Shown here: positions 34,448 through 43,454 of the stretch, in pieces | Numbering within the stretch: position 1 is the first letter of the stretch | Layout: each line of letters begins with the position of its first letter | Assembly: GCA_013697785.1 (NCBI GenBank) | Contig: JACCWE010000101.1 | Coordinates: forward strand, 1 to 64,000 | Source: Gemmatimonadaceae bacterium | GTDB lineage: Bacteria; Gemmatimonadota; Gemmatimonadetes; Gemmatimonadales; Gemmatimonadaceae | Direction of reading: 5' to 3' | Length of the DNA: 64,000 nucleotides | The notes under the pieces: generated by a model | What the model was told of the DNA's origin: nothing | What the model saw: the letters and a program-made list of their open reading frames with translations, nothing else | Databases searched by the model: none | Translations under genes and position numbers: made by a program

Positions 34448-35407
34448 ATGACCGCCACCGTCCGAATCGCGACGCGCGCCTCCGAGCTCGCGCTTCGGCA
34501 GGCGCGTATGGTTCAGGCGGCGCTCGAGGTTGCGGGCACGTCGTCCGAGCTCGTCACCTTCAAAACGGTCGGCGACAAGAAGCTCGATGAATCGCTCAGT
34601 GCGATCGGTGCGAAGGGGCTCTTCACGAAGGAGCTCGAGGATGCGCTCTCGGCCGGCAAGGTCGATTGCTGCGTGCACTCGCTCAAGGATCTGCCCACCG
34701 ACATGCCCGCCGGGCTCGCGCTCATCGCGATGCTGGAGCGCGAAGATCCGCGCGATGTGCTCGTCGTCAACGACGGCATCTTCGCCGAATCGCTGGAGGA
34801 TCTGCCGCGCGGCAGCCGCGTCGGCACGTCCAGTCTGCGCCGCCGCGCGCAGCTGCTGCATCGCCGCTCCGATCTCGAGGTCGTCGAGCTCCGCGGCAAT
34901 GTGCCCACGCGGCTCCGCAAGATCGACGAGGGGCAGGTGCACGCGGCGATTCTCGCTGGCGCGGGGCTCATCCGTCTCGAGAGCGAGCAGCGCATCGACG
35001 CGTGGCTCGACGCGCCGGAGTGGCTACCCGCAGCGGGGCAGGGCGTGATTGCGGTTGAAGCGCGCGACGGTGACGATCGCATGCGAGAGCTGCTCGCGTC
35101 GATCCATCACAGGCCGAGCGCCTTCGCAGCGACGGCTGAGCGCTCGCTCCTCGCGGCGCTCGACGGCGGATGTCAGGTGCCGATCGGCGCACTGCTGATC
35201 GGCGAGGGCGCGGGCGCGGTGCTCCACGCGCTCGTGAGTGATCTGCATGGCAAGCAGATGTTGCGCGGCTCGCTCGCGGTCGGCATGCAATCCGCAGAGG
35301 AAGTTGGCGCGGCGCTCGCAGCAACCATGCGCCGCGACGGCGCGACTGAAATCCTCGCCGCCGTGCGAGCCGACTCGGCCAAAATTCCCTCGCCGCAGCC
35401 CGAATGA
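34448..35407 (+). CDS. hemC: Porphobilinogen deaminase (hydroxymethylbilane synthase)
   Basis: A 319-residue enzyme that joins four porphobilinogens to hydroxymethylbilane. Markers: ATRASELALRQA, VHSLKDLPTDMP, GTSSLRRRAQLL, LPAAGQGVIAVE, and GGCQVPIGA whose Cys holds the dipyrromethane cofactor. Length matches the family. It follows the fused cobA-hemD gene and precedes hemB after a 54-bp gap. Confidence 0.96.
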   Translation: MTATVRIATRASELALRQARMVQAALEVAGTSSELVTFKTVGDKKLDESLSAIGAKGLFTKELEDALSAGKVDCCVHSLKDLPTDMPAGLALIAMLEREDPRDVLVVNDGIFAESLEDLPRGSRVGTSSLRRRAQLLHRRSDLEVVELRGNVPTRLRKIDEGQVHAAILAGAGLIRLESEQRIDAWLDAPEWLPAAGQGVIAVEARDGDDRMRELLASIHHRPSAFAATAERSLLAALDGGCQVPIGALLIGEGAGAVLHALVSDLHGKQMLRGSLAVGMQSAEEVGAALAATMRRDGATEILAAVRADSAKIPSPQPE

Positions 35408-35422
35408 CTGCCGTGCTCAATT

Positions 35423-35439
35423 ACTTGACTTAGTCAACT
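35423..35439. promoter_or_regulatory. Palindrome, candidate operator/promoter before hemB
   Basis: A 17-bp near-perfect palindrome, ACTTGAC-TTA-GTCAACT (6 of 7 arm positions match), in the 54-bp hemC-hemB gap. It contains TTGACT, which with TAGATC 16 nt downstream could be a -35/-10 pair. MarR-type regulators bind palindromes of this size and AT-rich centre, so it may be the operator of an internal hemB promoter. This is inference; no regulator gene is adjacent. Confidence 0.45.
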
Positions 35440-35461
35440 ATTCGCATAGATCACCGCATAG

Positions 35462-36436
35462 ATGCCATCGTTCCCCGACTATCGCCCTCGCCGCCTCCGC
35501 CGCACCGAGCCGCTCCGCAAGCTGGTTCAGGAGACGCATCTCACCGCGTCGCAGCTGGTGCTCCCGCTTTTCGTGCGCTCGGGATCCAACGTGCGCAAAG
35601 CCGTCGGCTCGATGCCGGGCGTCTTCCAGCTCTCCATCGACGAGATCCTTGGCGAAGCTGACGAGGCATCCGAACAAGGAGTTGGTGGCGTCATCCTCTT
35701 CGGCCTCCCCGACAGCAAGGACGCGACCGGCTCCTCGGCGTGGGATGAGAAGGGGCCGGTGCCGACTGCCGTGCGCGCACTCAAGCAGGAATTTCCGCAG
35801 CTCGTCGTGGTCACCGACGTCTGCATGTGTGAATACACGGATCACGGCCACTGCGGCATTCTTCGCGACGGCGAAGTCGACAACGATGCGACGCTCGAGC
35901 TCCTCTCTCGCGCCGCGGTCGTGCACGCTGCCGCCGGCGCCGACATCGTCGCGCCGAGCGACATGATGGATGGCCGCGTCGGTGCGATCCGCCGAGCGCT
36001 CGATGAGCAGAAGCTCGTGAACACCGCGATTCTCGCTTACGCCGCGAAGTATGCGTCGGCGTTCTACGGGCCATTTCGCGAGGCGGCCGAGTCGACGCCG
36101 CAGTCAGGTGATCGGCGCGGCTATCAGATGGATGCGGCGAACTCGAACGAAGCGATGCGCGAAGTGTGGCTCGACATCGAGGAGGGAGCGGACGCGATCA
36201 TGGTGAAACCCGCCGGCCCATATCTGGACATCGTCGCGCGTGTGAAACAGGAGACGGGCTATCCAGTCGCTGCCTATCAGGTGAGTGGGGAGTACGCTAT
36301 GCTTCTTGCAGCAGCCGAGCGTGGCTGGATCGATCGCGAGCGTGCGATGCTCGAGTCGCTCATGGGCATTCGGCGCGCCGGCGCGGACTTCATTCTCACT
36401 TACTTCGCGACCGAGACGGCCCGACTCCTGTCATGA
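35462..36436 (+). CDS. hemB: Delta-aminolevulinic acid dehydratase (porphobilinogen synthase)
   Basis: A 324-residue enzyme that condenses two ALA molecules to porphobilinogen. The catalytic zinc cysteines are present in VCMCEYTDHGHCG (three Cys), so this is the zinc-dependent type. Active-site lysines lie in AYAAKYASAFYGP and IMVKPAGPYLD. It opens with YRPRRLRRTEPLRKLV. It has no close Shine-Dalgarno. Its stop overlaps the AKR start (ATGA). No hemA or hemL is seen here. Confidence 0.97.
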   Translation: MPSFPDYRPRRLRRTEPLRKLVQETHLTASQLVLPLFVRSGSNVRKAVGSMPGVFQLSIDEILGEADEASEQGVGGVILFGLPDSKDATGSSAWDEKGPVPTAVRALKQEFPQLVVVTDVCMCEYTDHGHCGILRDGEVDNDATLELLSRAAVVHAAAGADIVAPSDMMDGRVGAIRRALDEQKLVNTAILAYAAKYASAFYGPFREAAESTPQSGDRRGYQMDAANSNEAMREVWLDIEEGADAIMVKPAGPYLDIVARVKQETGYPVAAYQVSGEYAMLLAAAERGWIDRERAMLESLMGIRRAGADFILTYFATETARLLS

Positions 36437-37491
36437 AATTCCGCTCCTTTCCCGGCACCGGCGTCAGCGTAAGCGAAGTCGGCTTCGGCCTCTGGACGCT
36501 CTCCACCGGCTGGTGGGGCGACGTCACCGACGAGCAGGCGATCGACATGCTGCGCCGCTCGCTCGACGATCACGGCGTGACCTTCTTCGACGCCGCCGAC
36601 GCGTACGGCAATGGTCGCAGCGAGCGTCAGCTGGCCGAGGCTTTTCGCGGTCGCCGCGACCAGGTGGTCTACGGCACGAAGGTCGGCTACGACATCTACG
36701 ACGAAGAGGCGCTCAAGGCGCGCCGCGGACAGAGCGAGCTTCCGCAGCGCTTCGAGCCGAAGTTCATGCGCCACGCCGTCGACAAGTGTCTCGAGCGACT
36801 GGAGACCGACTACATCGATGTGCTTCAGCTCCACAACATCAAGATGGAGCACGTCCGCGATCCCCAGGTGTGGGAAACGATGCGCGAGCTCGTGCGCGAA
36901 GGAAAAATTCGCGCGTGGGGCGCGGCGTTCGGACCGGCGATCGGGTGGCTCTACGAGGCCGTCGAGCTCGTGGAGCGTGAACCGGACATCAACACGATCC
37001 AGATGATCTGGAACATCCTCGAGCAGCATCCGGGCACCGCGATGCTCGACGCCGCGCGCGCACACGCGCCCGACTGCGTCTTCAACGTTCGCGTGACGCA
37101 CGCGTCGGGAATGCTCGAAGGGAAGTACACGGAAGACACGGTGTTTGCCGAGAACGATCATCGCCGGCACCGCCCGCACTCGTGGCTCATCAACGGCGTG
37201 CAGAAGGTCCGCACTCTCGACTTTCTCACGAAGCGTATGACGCTCGGCCAGGCCGCGCTCAAGTGGCTGCTCGCCGACCCGCTCGTGGTGACGACGCTTC
37301 CGAACATCTACGACGACGAGCAGCTCGCGGAGTTCGCCGCCGCGAGCGATCTCGACGATCTCACGCGTGGCGAGATGGAGCGCATCGCGGAGCTCAACGT
37401 CACCAACTTCGGAGTCGCGAACGAGACGCAGAGCTACAAGGGAACGATGAAGCGTGACGATGTGCAGCAGCCGGCGGAGGCTGCACGTTGA
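36433..37491 (+). CDS. Aldo/keto reductase
   Basis: A 352-residue NADPH-dependent TIM-barrel oxidoreductase. Catalytic tetrad residues are visible: Asp in FFDAADAYGNGRSE (D and Y), Lys in VYGTKVGYD, and His in LQLHNIKMEH. The C-terminal TLPNIYDDEQLAEF helps bind the cofactor. The set of motifs is like the general AKR families 11-15. It sits between hemB and ppa with overlaps on both sides. Whether it acts on a tetrapyrrole or just shares the operon is unknown. Confidence 0.9.
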   Translation: MKFRSFPGTGVSVSEVGFGLWTLSTGWWGDVTDEQAIDMLRRSLDDHGVTFFDAADAYGNGRSERQLAEAFRGRRDQVVYGTKVGYDIYDEEALKARRGQSELPQRFEPKFMRHAVDKCLERLETDYIDVLQLHNIKMEHVRDPQVWETMRELVREGKIRAWGAAFGPAIGWLYEAVELVEREPDINTIQMIWNILEQHPGTAMLDAARAHAPDCVFNVRVTHASGMLEGKYTEDTVFAENDHRRHRPHSWLINGVQKVRTLDFLTKRMTLGQAALKWLLADPLVVTTLPNIYDDEQLAEFAAASDLDDLTRGEMERIAELNVTNFGVANETQSYKGTMKRDDVQQPAEAAR

Positions 37492-38033
37492 TCCATCCAT
37501 GGCACGGCCTTCCTGCGGGATCGCATCCGCCGGAGAAAGTCACCGCAGTCATCGAGATTCCGAGCGGCAGTCGCAACAAGTACGAGCTCGACAAGGAGTC
37601 CGGACTCTTTCGACTCGATCGCGTGCTCTACTCCGCCGTGCACTATCCCGCGGACTACGGCTTCATCCCGCGCACGCTCGCCGAGGACAACGATCCCGCC
37701 GACATTCTCGTTCTGCTGAACGAGCCGACGTTTCCCGGCTGTCAGATCGACGCGAGACCGATCGGTGTGCTGCGCATGACCGATCGCGGCGAGCCCGACG
37801 ACAAGATTCTCGCGGTGCCGAGCAACGATCCGTTCTACGAGGAATACTTCGACATCGCGGACATCCCGCAGCACTACCTGAAGGAAGTCGAGCACTTCTT
37901 CCACATCTACAAGGATCTGGAAGGGAAGCGCGTGCAGACGATCGGCTGGGAGCAGGCGCCGTCGGCAATTCAGATCATCCGTGAGTCGATGCAGCGCTAC
38001 AACGAGAAGTTCGTCTTCCCGAGCGGGCCGTGA
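37488..38033 (+). CDS. ppa: Inorganic pyrophosphatase (family I)
   Basis: A 181-residue soluble Mg-dependent enzyme that hydrolyses pyrophosphate. Markers: EIPSGSRNKYELDKESG, YPADYGFIPRTLAEDNDPADILVLL, cited here as DYGFIPRT and DNDPADILVLL (metal-binding aspartates), GCQIDARPIGVL and DDKILAVP. The TTG start overlaps the AKR stop (TTGA), which implies translational coupling. Its presence in a biosynthetic operon would help pull pyrophosphate-releasing steps. Confidence 0.95.
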   Translation: MIHPWHGLPAGSHPPEKVTAVIEIPSGSRNKYELDKESGLFRLDRVLYSAVHYPADYGFIPRTLAEDNDPADILVLLNEPTFPGCQIDARPIGVLRMTDRGEPDDKILAVPSNDPFYEEYFDIADIPQHYLKEVEHFFHIYKDLEGKRVQTIGWEQAPSAIQIIRESMQRYNEKFVFPSGP

Positions 38034-38080
38034 AGGGCTCGGCCGCAGACGGTTACGACCGGCGTTAGCAGGCGAGCGAG

Positions 38081-39145
38081 ATGACTGCGCGTCGCCAGCG
38101 CGGCCACATCATCCACAGCCTTGCCGCGCTCGTGAGCGCAGATCCGGCCGCGAGAAAGCGGCTCCGCGCGCTGCGTCGCGCGCTGGCCGGCGCGTCGCGC
38201 TGCACGTTCCTCGTGCAGAACGATCCCGATCCCGACGCGATCGCCTCCGCGCTCGCGCTCCGCCGCACCCTCGGCTTCTCCGCCGCGCGCTCACCAATTG
38301 TGACCGCTGGGCAGATCACGCGCCCCGAGAATCAGCGGTTGATCGCCGAGCTGAATGAGCGCGTGCGCCACGTGCCCATCGAGCGGCTCCCGCTGCTCGC
38401 ACCGCTCGTGCTCGTCGACGTGCAGCCGCCGTACTTCGGCGATGCGCTGCCCAGCGTCGCCGCGGTGATCGATCATCATCCGACAACGGGCTCGTACCGC
38501 GCACGCTTTCGCGATGTGCGCACGAACTACGGTGCGAGCGCGACGATGGCAGCGGAGTATCTCCTCGCCTCCGATGCCGACGGCGTTTCGACCCGGCTCG
38601 CCACCGCGCTGCTTTACGGCATCGTCACCGACACGAAGTCACTCTCGCGCGCGGCGAGCGACGAAGATCTCCAGATGTTCGCGCTCCTCTTCGCACGCGC
38701 TGATCACGTCGCGCTGCGGCGTATCCAGCATCCGTCGTATCGCCCGCTTGCGCTCAAACGCTTCGGCGTCGCGCTCGAGCACGCGCGCGTGCGCAAAGGG
38801 CTCGCCTACATCCACCTCGGATTGCTCCCCGCGGATCAGGAGCACATCGTCGCGCAGCTCGCCGAGTTTTGCCTCGGCATGGCGGGCGCGGAGATCTCGG
38901 CGGTTTCCGGGGTGTTCGGCGGCAAGTTCGCGATGAGCCTGCGATCGCTCTCGCCGAACGCGAAGCTCGGCGAGAAGATTCGGAAGCGCTTCGGAGCCTT
39001 CGGAAGCGCGGGCGGACATCCGATGATGGCGAAGACCGTCGTGCCGCTCCCCGCCTGGAGAAAGGAGCACAAGTTCGCGAATCAGGACGCCCTCGGCCGC
39101 AGCATCCGCCGAGAGCTCGTGAAGGCGCTCGCCTCGACGAGATGA
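38081..39145 (+). CDS. DHH/DHHA1 family phosphoesterase
   Basis: A 354-residue Mn-dependent phosphoesterase. DHH motifs are present: QNDPDPDAIASALAL, LVLVDVQPP, VIDHHPTTG, and a DHHA1-type SAGGHPMMAKT (GGGH variant). This is the NrnA/GdpP-like layout without membrane helices, so nano-RNA or cyclic-dinucleotide hydrolysis is plausible. Substrate cannot be set from sequence. Its stop overlaps the next gene's ATG (ATGA). Confidence 0.88.
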   Translation: MTARRQRGHIIHSLAALVSADPAARKRLRALRRALAGASRCTFLVQNDPDPDAIASALALRRTLGFSAARSPIVTAGQITRPENQRLIAELNERVRHVPIERLPLLAPLVLVDVQPPYFGDALPSVAAVIDHHPTTGSYRARFRDVRTNYGASATMAAEYLLASDADGVSTRLATALLYGIVTDTKSLSRAASDEDLQMFALLFARADHVALRRIQHPSYRPLALKRFGVALEHARVRKGLAYIHLGLLPADQEHIVAQLAEFCLGMAGAEISAVSGVFGGKFAMSLRSLSPNAKLGEKIRKRFGAFGSAGGHPMMAKTVVPLPAWRKEHKFANQDALGRSIRRELVKALASTR

Positions 39146-40434
39146 CCGGCGGCGATCGCGCAGTGCGACCGCTGGACCTCACGGCGCCCACGCGCACGCC
39201 GTGGAGCGCGCCGTCGCGAACGCAGACGAATCTCGACGTCGATGCCGTTCGCCAGCTTCACAAGCGCATCGTCATCTGCGCGGACGGCACCTGGAACAGC
39301 ACGAAGGCGACCGACGCGATCGGCGACTCGGCGACGACGAACGTGTGGCTCACCTATCAGCTCGTGAAGCCGAAGGCGGATGACGGAACGCCGCAGCTCG
39401 CGTTCTATCACCCGGGCGTCGGCACCGGTGGCTTCATCGACCGCGTGGTCGGCGGTGTCACGGGGCGCGGAATCGACCGCAACATCCGCGAGTGCTATCG
39501 ATTCCTCGTCGACAACTATCATCCGGGCGACTACGTCTATCTCTTCGGCTTCAGCCGCGGGGCATACACGGTGCGCAGTCTCGCGGGGCTCGTGCGCAAC
39601 TGCGGCATCATCAATCCGGAAAAGCTGCCGATCGGGAAAACAGTCGACGCCGCGGTGGGCGAGGCCTTCGGGCATTATCGCGCGCGCGGCGATGCAACGG
39701 CGCCGTCCGCGCAGTCGTCGGTCGACTTCCGGAAGGAGAACTCTCATCCGGATTTTCGCATCACCTGCCTCGGTGTGTGGGACACGGTCGGCTCGCTCGG
39801 AATTCCGGTTGGGCTCATAGGGCATCTCACGGCGCATCGCTACGGTTTTCACGACGTGACGCTGAGCAGCTGGGTCGACTGCGCGTTTCATGCGGTTGCG
39901 GCGGATGAGCGGCGTCGCCCATTCGTGCCGACGCTCTGGCTTCAGCAGCCCGACGCGCGCGAGCACGGGCAGCGCGTCGAGCAGCGATGGTTCACGGGCG
40001 TGCACTCGGATGTGGGTGGCGGCTACCCGTGGCCGGAGCGTGGACTCGCGACGCTCACCCTCCGCTGGATGTCCGACCGCGTGACGAGGGCATGCCGCCT
40101 CGAGCTCGATCCCTCATCGCTCGATGGCGCGCCGCCGAGCGCGAGAGCGCTGCACGAGTCACTCACGCTGTGGTATCGCATGTGGAAGCCGGCGAATCGC
40201 ACGATCGACGGCGGTCTGGGCCACCACGGCGCGCGCGACGACGGACGCATCACGTCCGAAGTCGTGGACGAATCGATCGGCGAATGGCGCGCGAAGTACG
40301 CGCATGCGCCGATGCCGCTGGTGAAGCACACCTACACACCGGACAACGTGCTCGAATACGAGGAGCGTCTCTCGGAACAGGCGAGCGAGGCCCCGGTGCA
40401 GCCGCCGGACTATCCGCCGGATTTACGGAGCTAG
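39142..40434 (+). CDS. DUF2235 (Tle1-like) alpha/beta hydrolase
   Basis: A 430-residue predicted phospholipase/esterase of the family to which T6SS Tle1 effectors belong. Markers: KRIVICADGTWN, FYHPGVGTGG, GFSRGAYTVRSLAGL (Ser nucleophile in GxSxG), CLGVWDTVGSLGIP and FTGVHSDVGGGYP (Asp/His region). It lacks a signal peptide and no T6SS genes are nearby, so a housekeeping lipid or ester hydrolase is as likely as an effector. It is coupled to the DHH phosphoesterase. Confidence 0.88.
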   Translation: MTGGDRAVRPLDLTAPTRTPWSAPSRTQTNLDVDAVRQLHKRIVICADGTWNSTKATDAIGDSATTNVWLTYQLVKPKADDGTPQLAFYHPGVGTGGFIDRVVGGVTGRGIDRNIRECYRFLVDNYHPGDYVYLFGFSRGAYTVRSLAGLVRNCGIINPEKLPIGKTVDAAVGEAFGHYRARGDATAPSAQSSVDFRKENSHPDFRITCLGVWDTVGSLGIPVGLIGHLTAHRYGFHDVTLSSWVDCAFHAVAADERRRPFVPTLWLQQPDAREHGQRVEQRWFTGVHSDVGGGYPWPERGLATLTLRWMSDRVTRACRLELDPSSLDGAPPSARALHESLTLWYRMWKPANRTIDGGLGHHGARDDGRITSEVVDESIGEWRAKYAHAPMPLVKHTYTPDNVLEYEERLSEQASEAPVQPPDYPPDLRS

Positions 40435-40482
40435 TCGAACGGCGTAAAGCATCCAGAGGTGTCGCGGTGCACTGTCACGTCG

Positions 40483-40550
40483 GAAACGGAAACGGCGCGC
40501 GATTTCGCAGTCTCCGTTTGTGGTCCGTGCCTCTTTCCGTTTTTGTCCGT
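40483..40550 (-). repeat. Dispersed intergenic repeat, copy B
   Basis: The reverse complement reads CGGACAAAAACGGAA, then CGGACCACAAACGGAGA, CTGCGAA and GTTTCCGTTTC, the same block order as the copy at 2860-2929. It lies in the gap between a plus-strand and a minus-strand gene that point toward each other. A hairpin AGAGC/GCTCT follows about 26 bp away. There is no coding sign. Confidence 0.75.
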
Positions 40551-40625
40551 ATCTCCATTGTTGATGCTTGTGTTCCAGAGCTTCCGCTCTGCCCAAACGC
40601 GCCGGAACTTCATCCGCATGAGCGA

Positions 40626-41015
40626 TCAGCTCCCCAGATATTTCTGGAGCTCGACCAGACCGAACGTCGACTTTCCGATCGAGTAGACGAGCACCTTGTC
40701 CTTGCCGACGGTAAGGATGATGCCGTGGGTGAAGGAATTGTCGTCCCTGGTCTCGACGGCATGCGGTAGTGCCTTGCGATACCAGGCTTCAACTACCGCC
40801 ACCGCGTCCGGGCTCTGCGCCGTGTAGGTCTTGTAGCGGCCCGTCTTCGTCTTGACTGACGGATACTCGGAGCCCGTATTGAGCTTCGGATACATCGGAA
40901 GGCCTGTCGTGTTCGGAGCGTTCTGCTGGGCGGCGAGCGATGTTGGAGAGATCGCGAAAGCGGCGATCACGGCTGTGGCCACAAAGAGTCGGCGAATCAG
41001 GACGAGCGACGTCAT
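40626..41015 (-). CDS. Small exported protein of unknown function
   Basis: A 129-residue protein with a signal peptide (RLFVATAVIAAFAISPTS, cleavage near LAAQ). The mature part is short and probably one alpha/beta domain: YPSVKTKTGRYKTYTA, AVAVVEAWYRKALPH, GIILTVGKDKVLVYSIG. Codon use fits. I recognise no family. The 191-bp gap downstream holds dispersed repeat copy B and an AGAGC/GCTCT hairpin. Confidence 0.65.
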   Translation of the reverse strand: MTSLVLIRRLFVATAVIAAFAISPTSLAAQQNAPNTTGLPMYPKLNTGSEYPSVKTKTGRYKTYTAQSPDAVAVVEAWYRKALPHAVETRDDNSFTHGIILTVGKDKVLVYSIGKSTFGLVELQKYLGS

Positions 41016-41132
41016 TCGTACCTCGTGAGCATGGTGGTGAGTGCCGAGTAACTCAGCGGCAATCTGCTCGAGAGGCGTTTGCTGATCGTTAGCTGTCCGT
41101 CACCCCATCACGACTCTCCCGCGACTCCCCAA

Positions 41133-42767
41133 TTACTGCGGCGCCACCTCGTGAAAGGTCAGCGTCGACTCGTGCTGCTGCGTGCTCCGTAGCGTCCACA
41201 GCTCGTCGAACACGAGGAGCGACATCCCCTTCGCGTCGTAGAGGCGCATGCGGCCGCTGCCGCGCGATGCGCGCTCGATGGCCGCCTCGGGCCCCGTCAC
41301 CCAGCGCGGGTAGCGATACGGGAGCTTCTCGATTCGGCACGGCGCACCGTACTCGTGCTCGAGTCGAAAGAGCATCACGTCGAACTGCAGCATCCCGACG
41401 GCGCCGATCACCGGGTTCGGCCCGCCGTCGACCTCGGTGAAGAACACTTGCGCCGCGCCTTCTTCGGTGAGCTGGCGCAGCCCCGCGTCGAGCTGCTTCC
41501 GGCGCATCGGATCCGTGCCGATGATGCGTGCGAAGTGCTCCGGCGCAAAACGCGGAATTCCCGAATATTCCACGTCGCCATTGGGCGAGAGCGTGTCGCC
41601 GATGCGGAGCGTCCCCTTGTCGACGACGCCGATCACGTCGCCCGGCCACGCCTCTTCCACCGCGCTCCGCTCGCGCGCCAGAAACTGCTGCGGCGCAGGA
41701 AGTCGCACGATCTTCCCCGTGCGCCCGAGCTTCACCTGCATCCCCGCCTCGAATCGCCCGGAGCACACGCGCACGAATGCTATCCGATCGCGATGACGCG
41801 GATCCATGTTCGCCTGAATCTTGAACACGAACCCCGAGAACTCCGGGTTCGTCGGCTCGACCGTTCCCTTCGTCGACTCGTGCGGTGACGGCGACGGCGC
41901 GAGGTCGAGAAATTCCTCGAGGAAAGGCTCGACGCCGAAGTTCGTGAGCGCGCTCCCGAAGAACACCGGCGAAAGATCACCGGTGAGCAGCGCCGCATGG
42001 TCGAACTCGTGCCCGGCCGCATCGAGAAGCCCAATCTCCTGCACGAGCCGTGCGTGCGCGTCTTCGCCGAGCATCGCGATCAACGCGGGATCGTCGAGCT
42101 CGGAGCTCTGTTGCTCGGCCATCCGTGACCCGTGATCGGTGCCGCGCTCGAACATCTCCACACGCTTGCGCCGCCGATCGTACACGCCCGCGAAGACGCT
42201 GTCCCGATAGATGGGCCACGTCACCGGATAACAATTGATCTCGAGGTCGGCTTCGACATCGCTGATGAGCTTGAGCGGATCCTCGCCGGCACGATCGCAC
42301 TTGTTGACGAACGTGAAGATCGGCATCCGCCGCCGCTTGCACACCGCGAACAGCTGACGCGTGCGATCCTCCACGCCGCGGCGGTTGTCGAGCAGCATCA
42401 CCGCGCTGTCCGCCGCCATCAGCGTGCGATACGTGTCCTCGGAAAAGTCCTCGTGACCAGGCGTGTCGAGGAGATTGATCCGGAAGCCCTGATAGTCGAA
42501 CTGCAGCACGCTCGACGTCACCGAGATTCCGCGCTGCCGCTCCAGCTCCATCCAGTCGCTCGTCGCATGCCGCTCGGCGCGCCGCGACTTCACCGATCCG
42601 GCGAGGTGAATTGCGCCGCCGTAGAGGAGGAGCTTCTCGGTGAGCGTCGTCTTGCCGGCGTCCGGGTGCGAGATGATCGCGAACGTGCGGCGTCGCTCGG
42701 TCTCGCGAGCGAGGAGGGCGTCGGACTTGGCAATCAGGGTGGAGTCGGGAGCGTCGGTGGAGGTCAT
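41133..42767 (-). CDS. prfC: Peptide chain release factor 3
   Basis: A 544-residue translational GTPase that recycles RF1 and RF2 after termination. G motifs: SHPDAGKTT (G1), ERQRGISVTSS (G2), LLDTPGHEDFSEDTYRT (G3, cited as DTPGHEDFS) and FVNKCDR (G4). The RF3-specific RRGVEDRTRQLF and the C-terminal KLPYRYPRWV are also present. The ATG gives the normal N-terminus; a GTG two codons upstream is also possible. Confidence 0.97.
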   Translation of the reverse strand: MTSTDAPDSTLIAKSDALLARETERRRTFAIISHPDAGKTTLTEKLLLYGGAIHLAGSVKSRRAERHATSDWMELERQRGISVTSSVLQFDYQGFRINLLDTPGHEDFSEDTYRTLMAADSAVMLLDNRRGVEDRTRQLFAVCKRRRMPIFTFVNKCDRAGEDPLKLISDVEADLEINCYPVTWPIYRDSVFAGVYDRRRKRVEMFERGTDHGSRMAEQQSSELDDPALIAMLGEDAHARLVQEIGLLDAAGHEFDHAALLTGDLSPVFFGSALTNFGVEPFLEEFLDLAPSPSPHESTKGTVEPTNPEFSGFVFKIQANMDPRHRDRIAFVRVCSGRFEAGMQVKLGRTGKIVRLPAPQQFLARERSAVEEAWPGDVIGVVDKGTLRIGDTLSPNGDVEYSGIPRFAPEHFARIIGTDPMRRKQLDAGLRQLTEEGAAQVFFTEVDGGPNPVIGAVGMLQFDVMLFRLEHEYGAPCRIEKLPYRYPRWVTGPEAAIERASRGSGRMRLYDAKGMSLLVFDELWTLRSTQQHESTLTFHEVAPQ

Positions 42768-42872
42768 CAGCACGGAATTTACACTTTTGCGCGTCCTGTA
42801 TCATCCGCTCGACCGGATCCCGCGCGACCTTCCGCTCGAGAATTTTCTTTCTGACAAACGCCGAGCATTGCT

Positions 42873-43424
42873 CTAGCGCTCGAGCCCCCGGATGTCGCCT
42901 GCAACGTTCGCGAGATCATCGTGGAGCTGATGATCGCGCCCCGCAAGCCGCCGCACGCGCGCAAGCGGAATCGCCGCTGCATACAATCGCACATGTGAGA
43001 TGGGTGCAGTCTCGTCCTTCTCGCCGTGATACAGCGACACCGGCACGCCCGCGGGCAGTCGCGCGCCCAGGTCAGCGTGCAGCGAAATGTCATCGCTCTC
43101 CCACCCGCCCTCGCCGACGAATGGCGCCGCGAGCAGGATTATCGCTCCGAGATGGACCCCATGCGTGCGCTCGGCCAGGGCGTTGATCAATACGGTCCCT
43201 CCAATCGAGTGGCCAACAACGATCGCTCCGCCGTCGAGTGCCGCGATCTCGCTCTCGACCGCTGCTCGCCATTCTCCGAATTTTGGATCCGCCTCATTCG
43301 GCATGCGCGGATACCGAATCTCGTACCCCGCGCCCAGCTCGCGCCGAAGACTTTCGACCAGCGTGTTGTCCCACTGATCGTGGACGTCCTTGCCTCCACC
43401 CTGAACAAAGAGAATCTGCCGCAT
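42873..43424 (-). CDS. Small alpha/beta hydrolase (RBBP9/YdeN-like)
   Basis: A 183-residue hydrolase. ILFVQGGGKDVHDQW opens the fold; the nucleophile elbow is VVGHSIGG; the acid/His part is YHGEKDETAPISH and GRDHQLHDD. This is the short serine-hydrolase type typified by RBBP9/YdeN. The ATG gives a clean start; nine further open codons lead to an in-frame TTG. It is convergent-side neighbour to the ketosynthase cluster but 30 nt away and may be its last gene. Confidence 0.75.
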   Translation of the reverse strand: MRQILFVQGGGKDVHDQWDNTLVESLRRELGAGYEIRYPRMPNEADPKFGEWRAAVESEIAALDGGAIVVGHSIGGTVLINALAERTHGVHLGAIILLAAPFVGEGGWESDDISLHADLGARLPAGVPVSLYHGEKDETAPISHVRLYAAAIPLARVRRLAGRDHQLHDDLANVAGDIRGLER

Positions 43425-43454
43425 CGTGATCGAGAGGCGTTGACTCCTCAATCC

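Noticed and set aside
39142-40434. A type VI secretion effector
   Set aside because: No T6SS, VgrG or immunity gene in view; kept only as family similarity.
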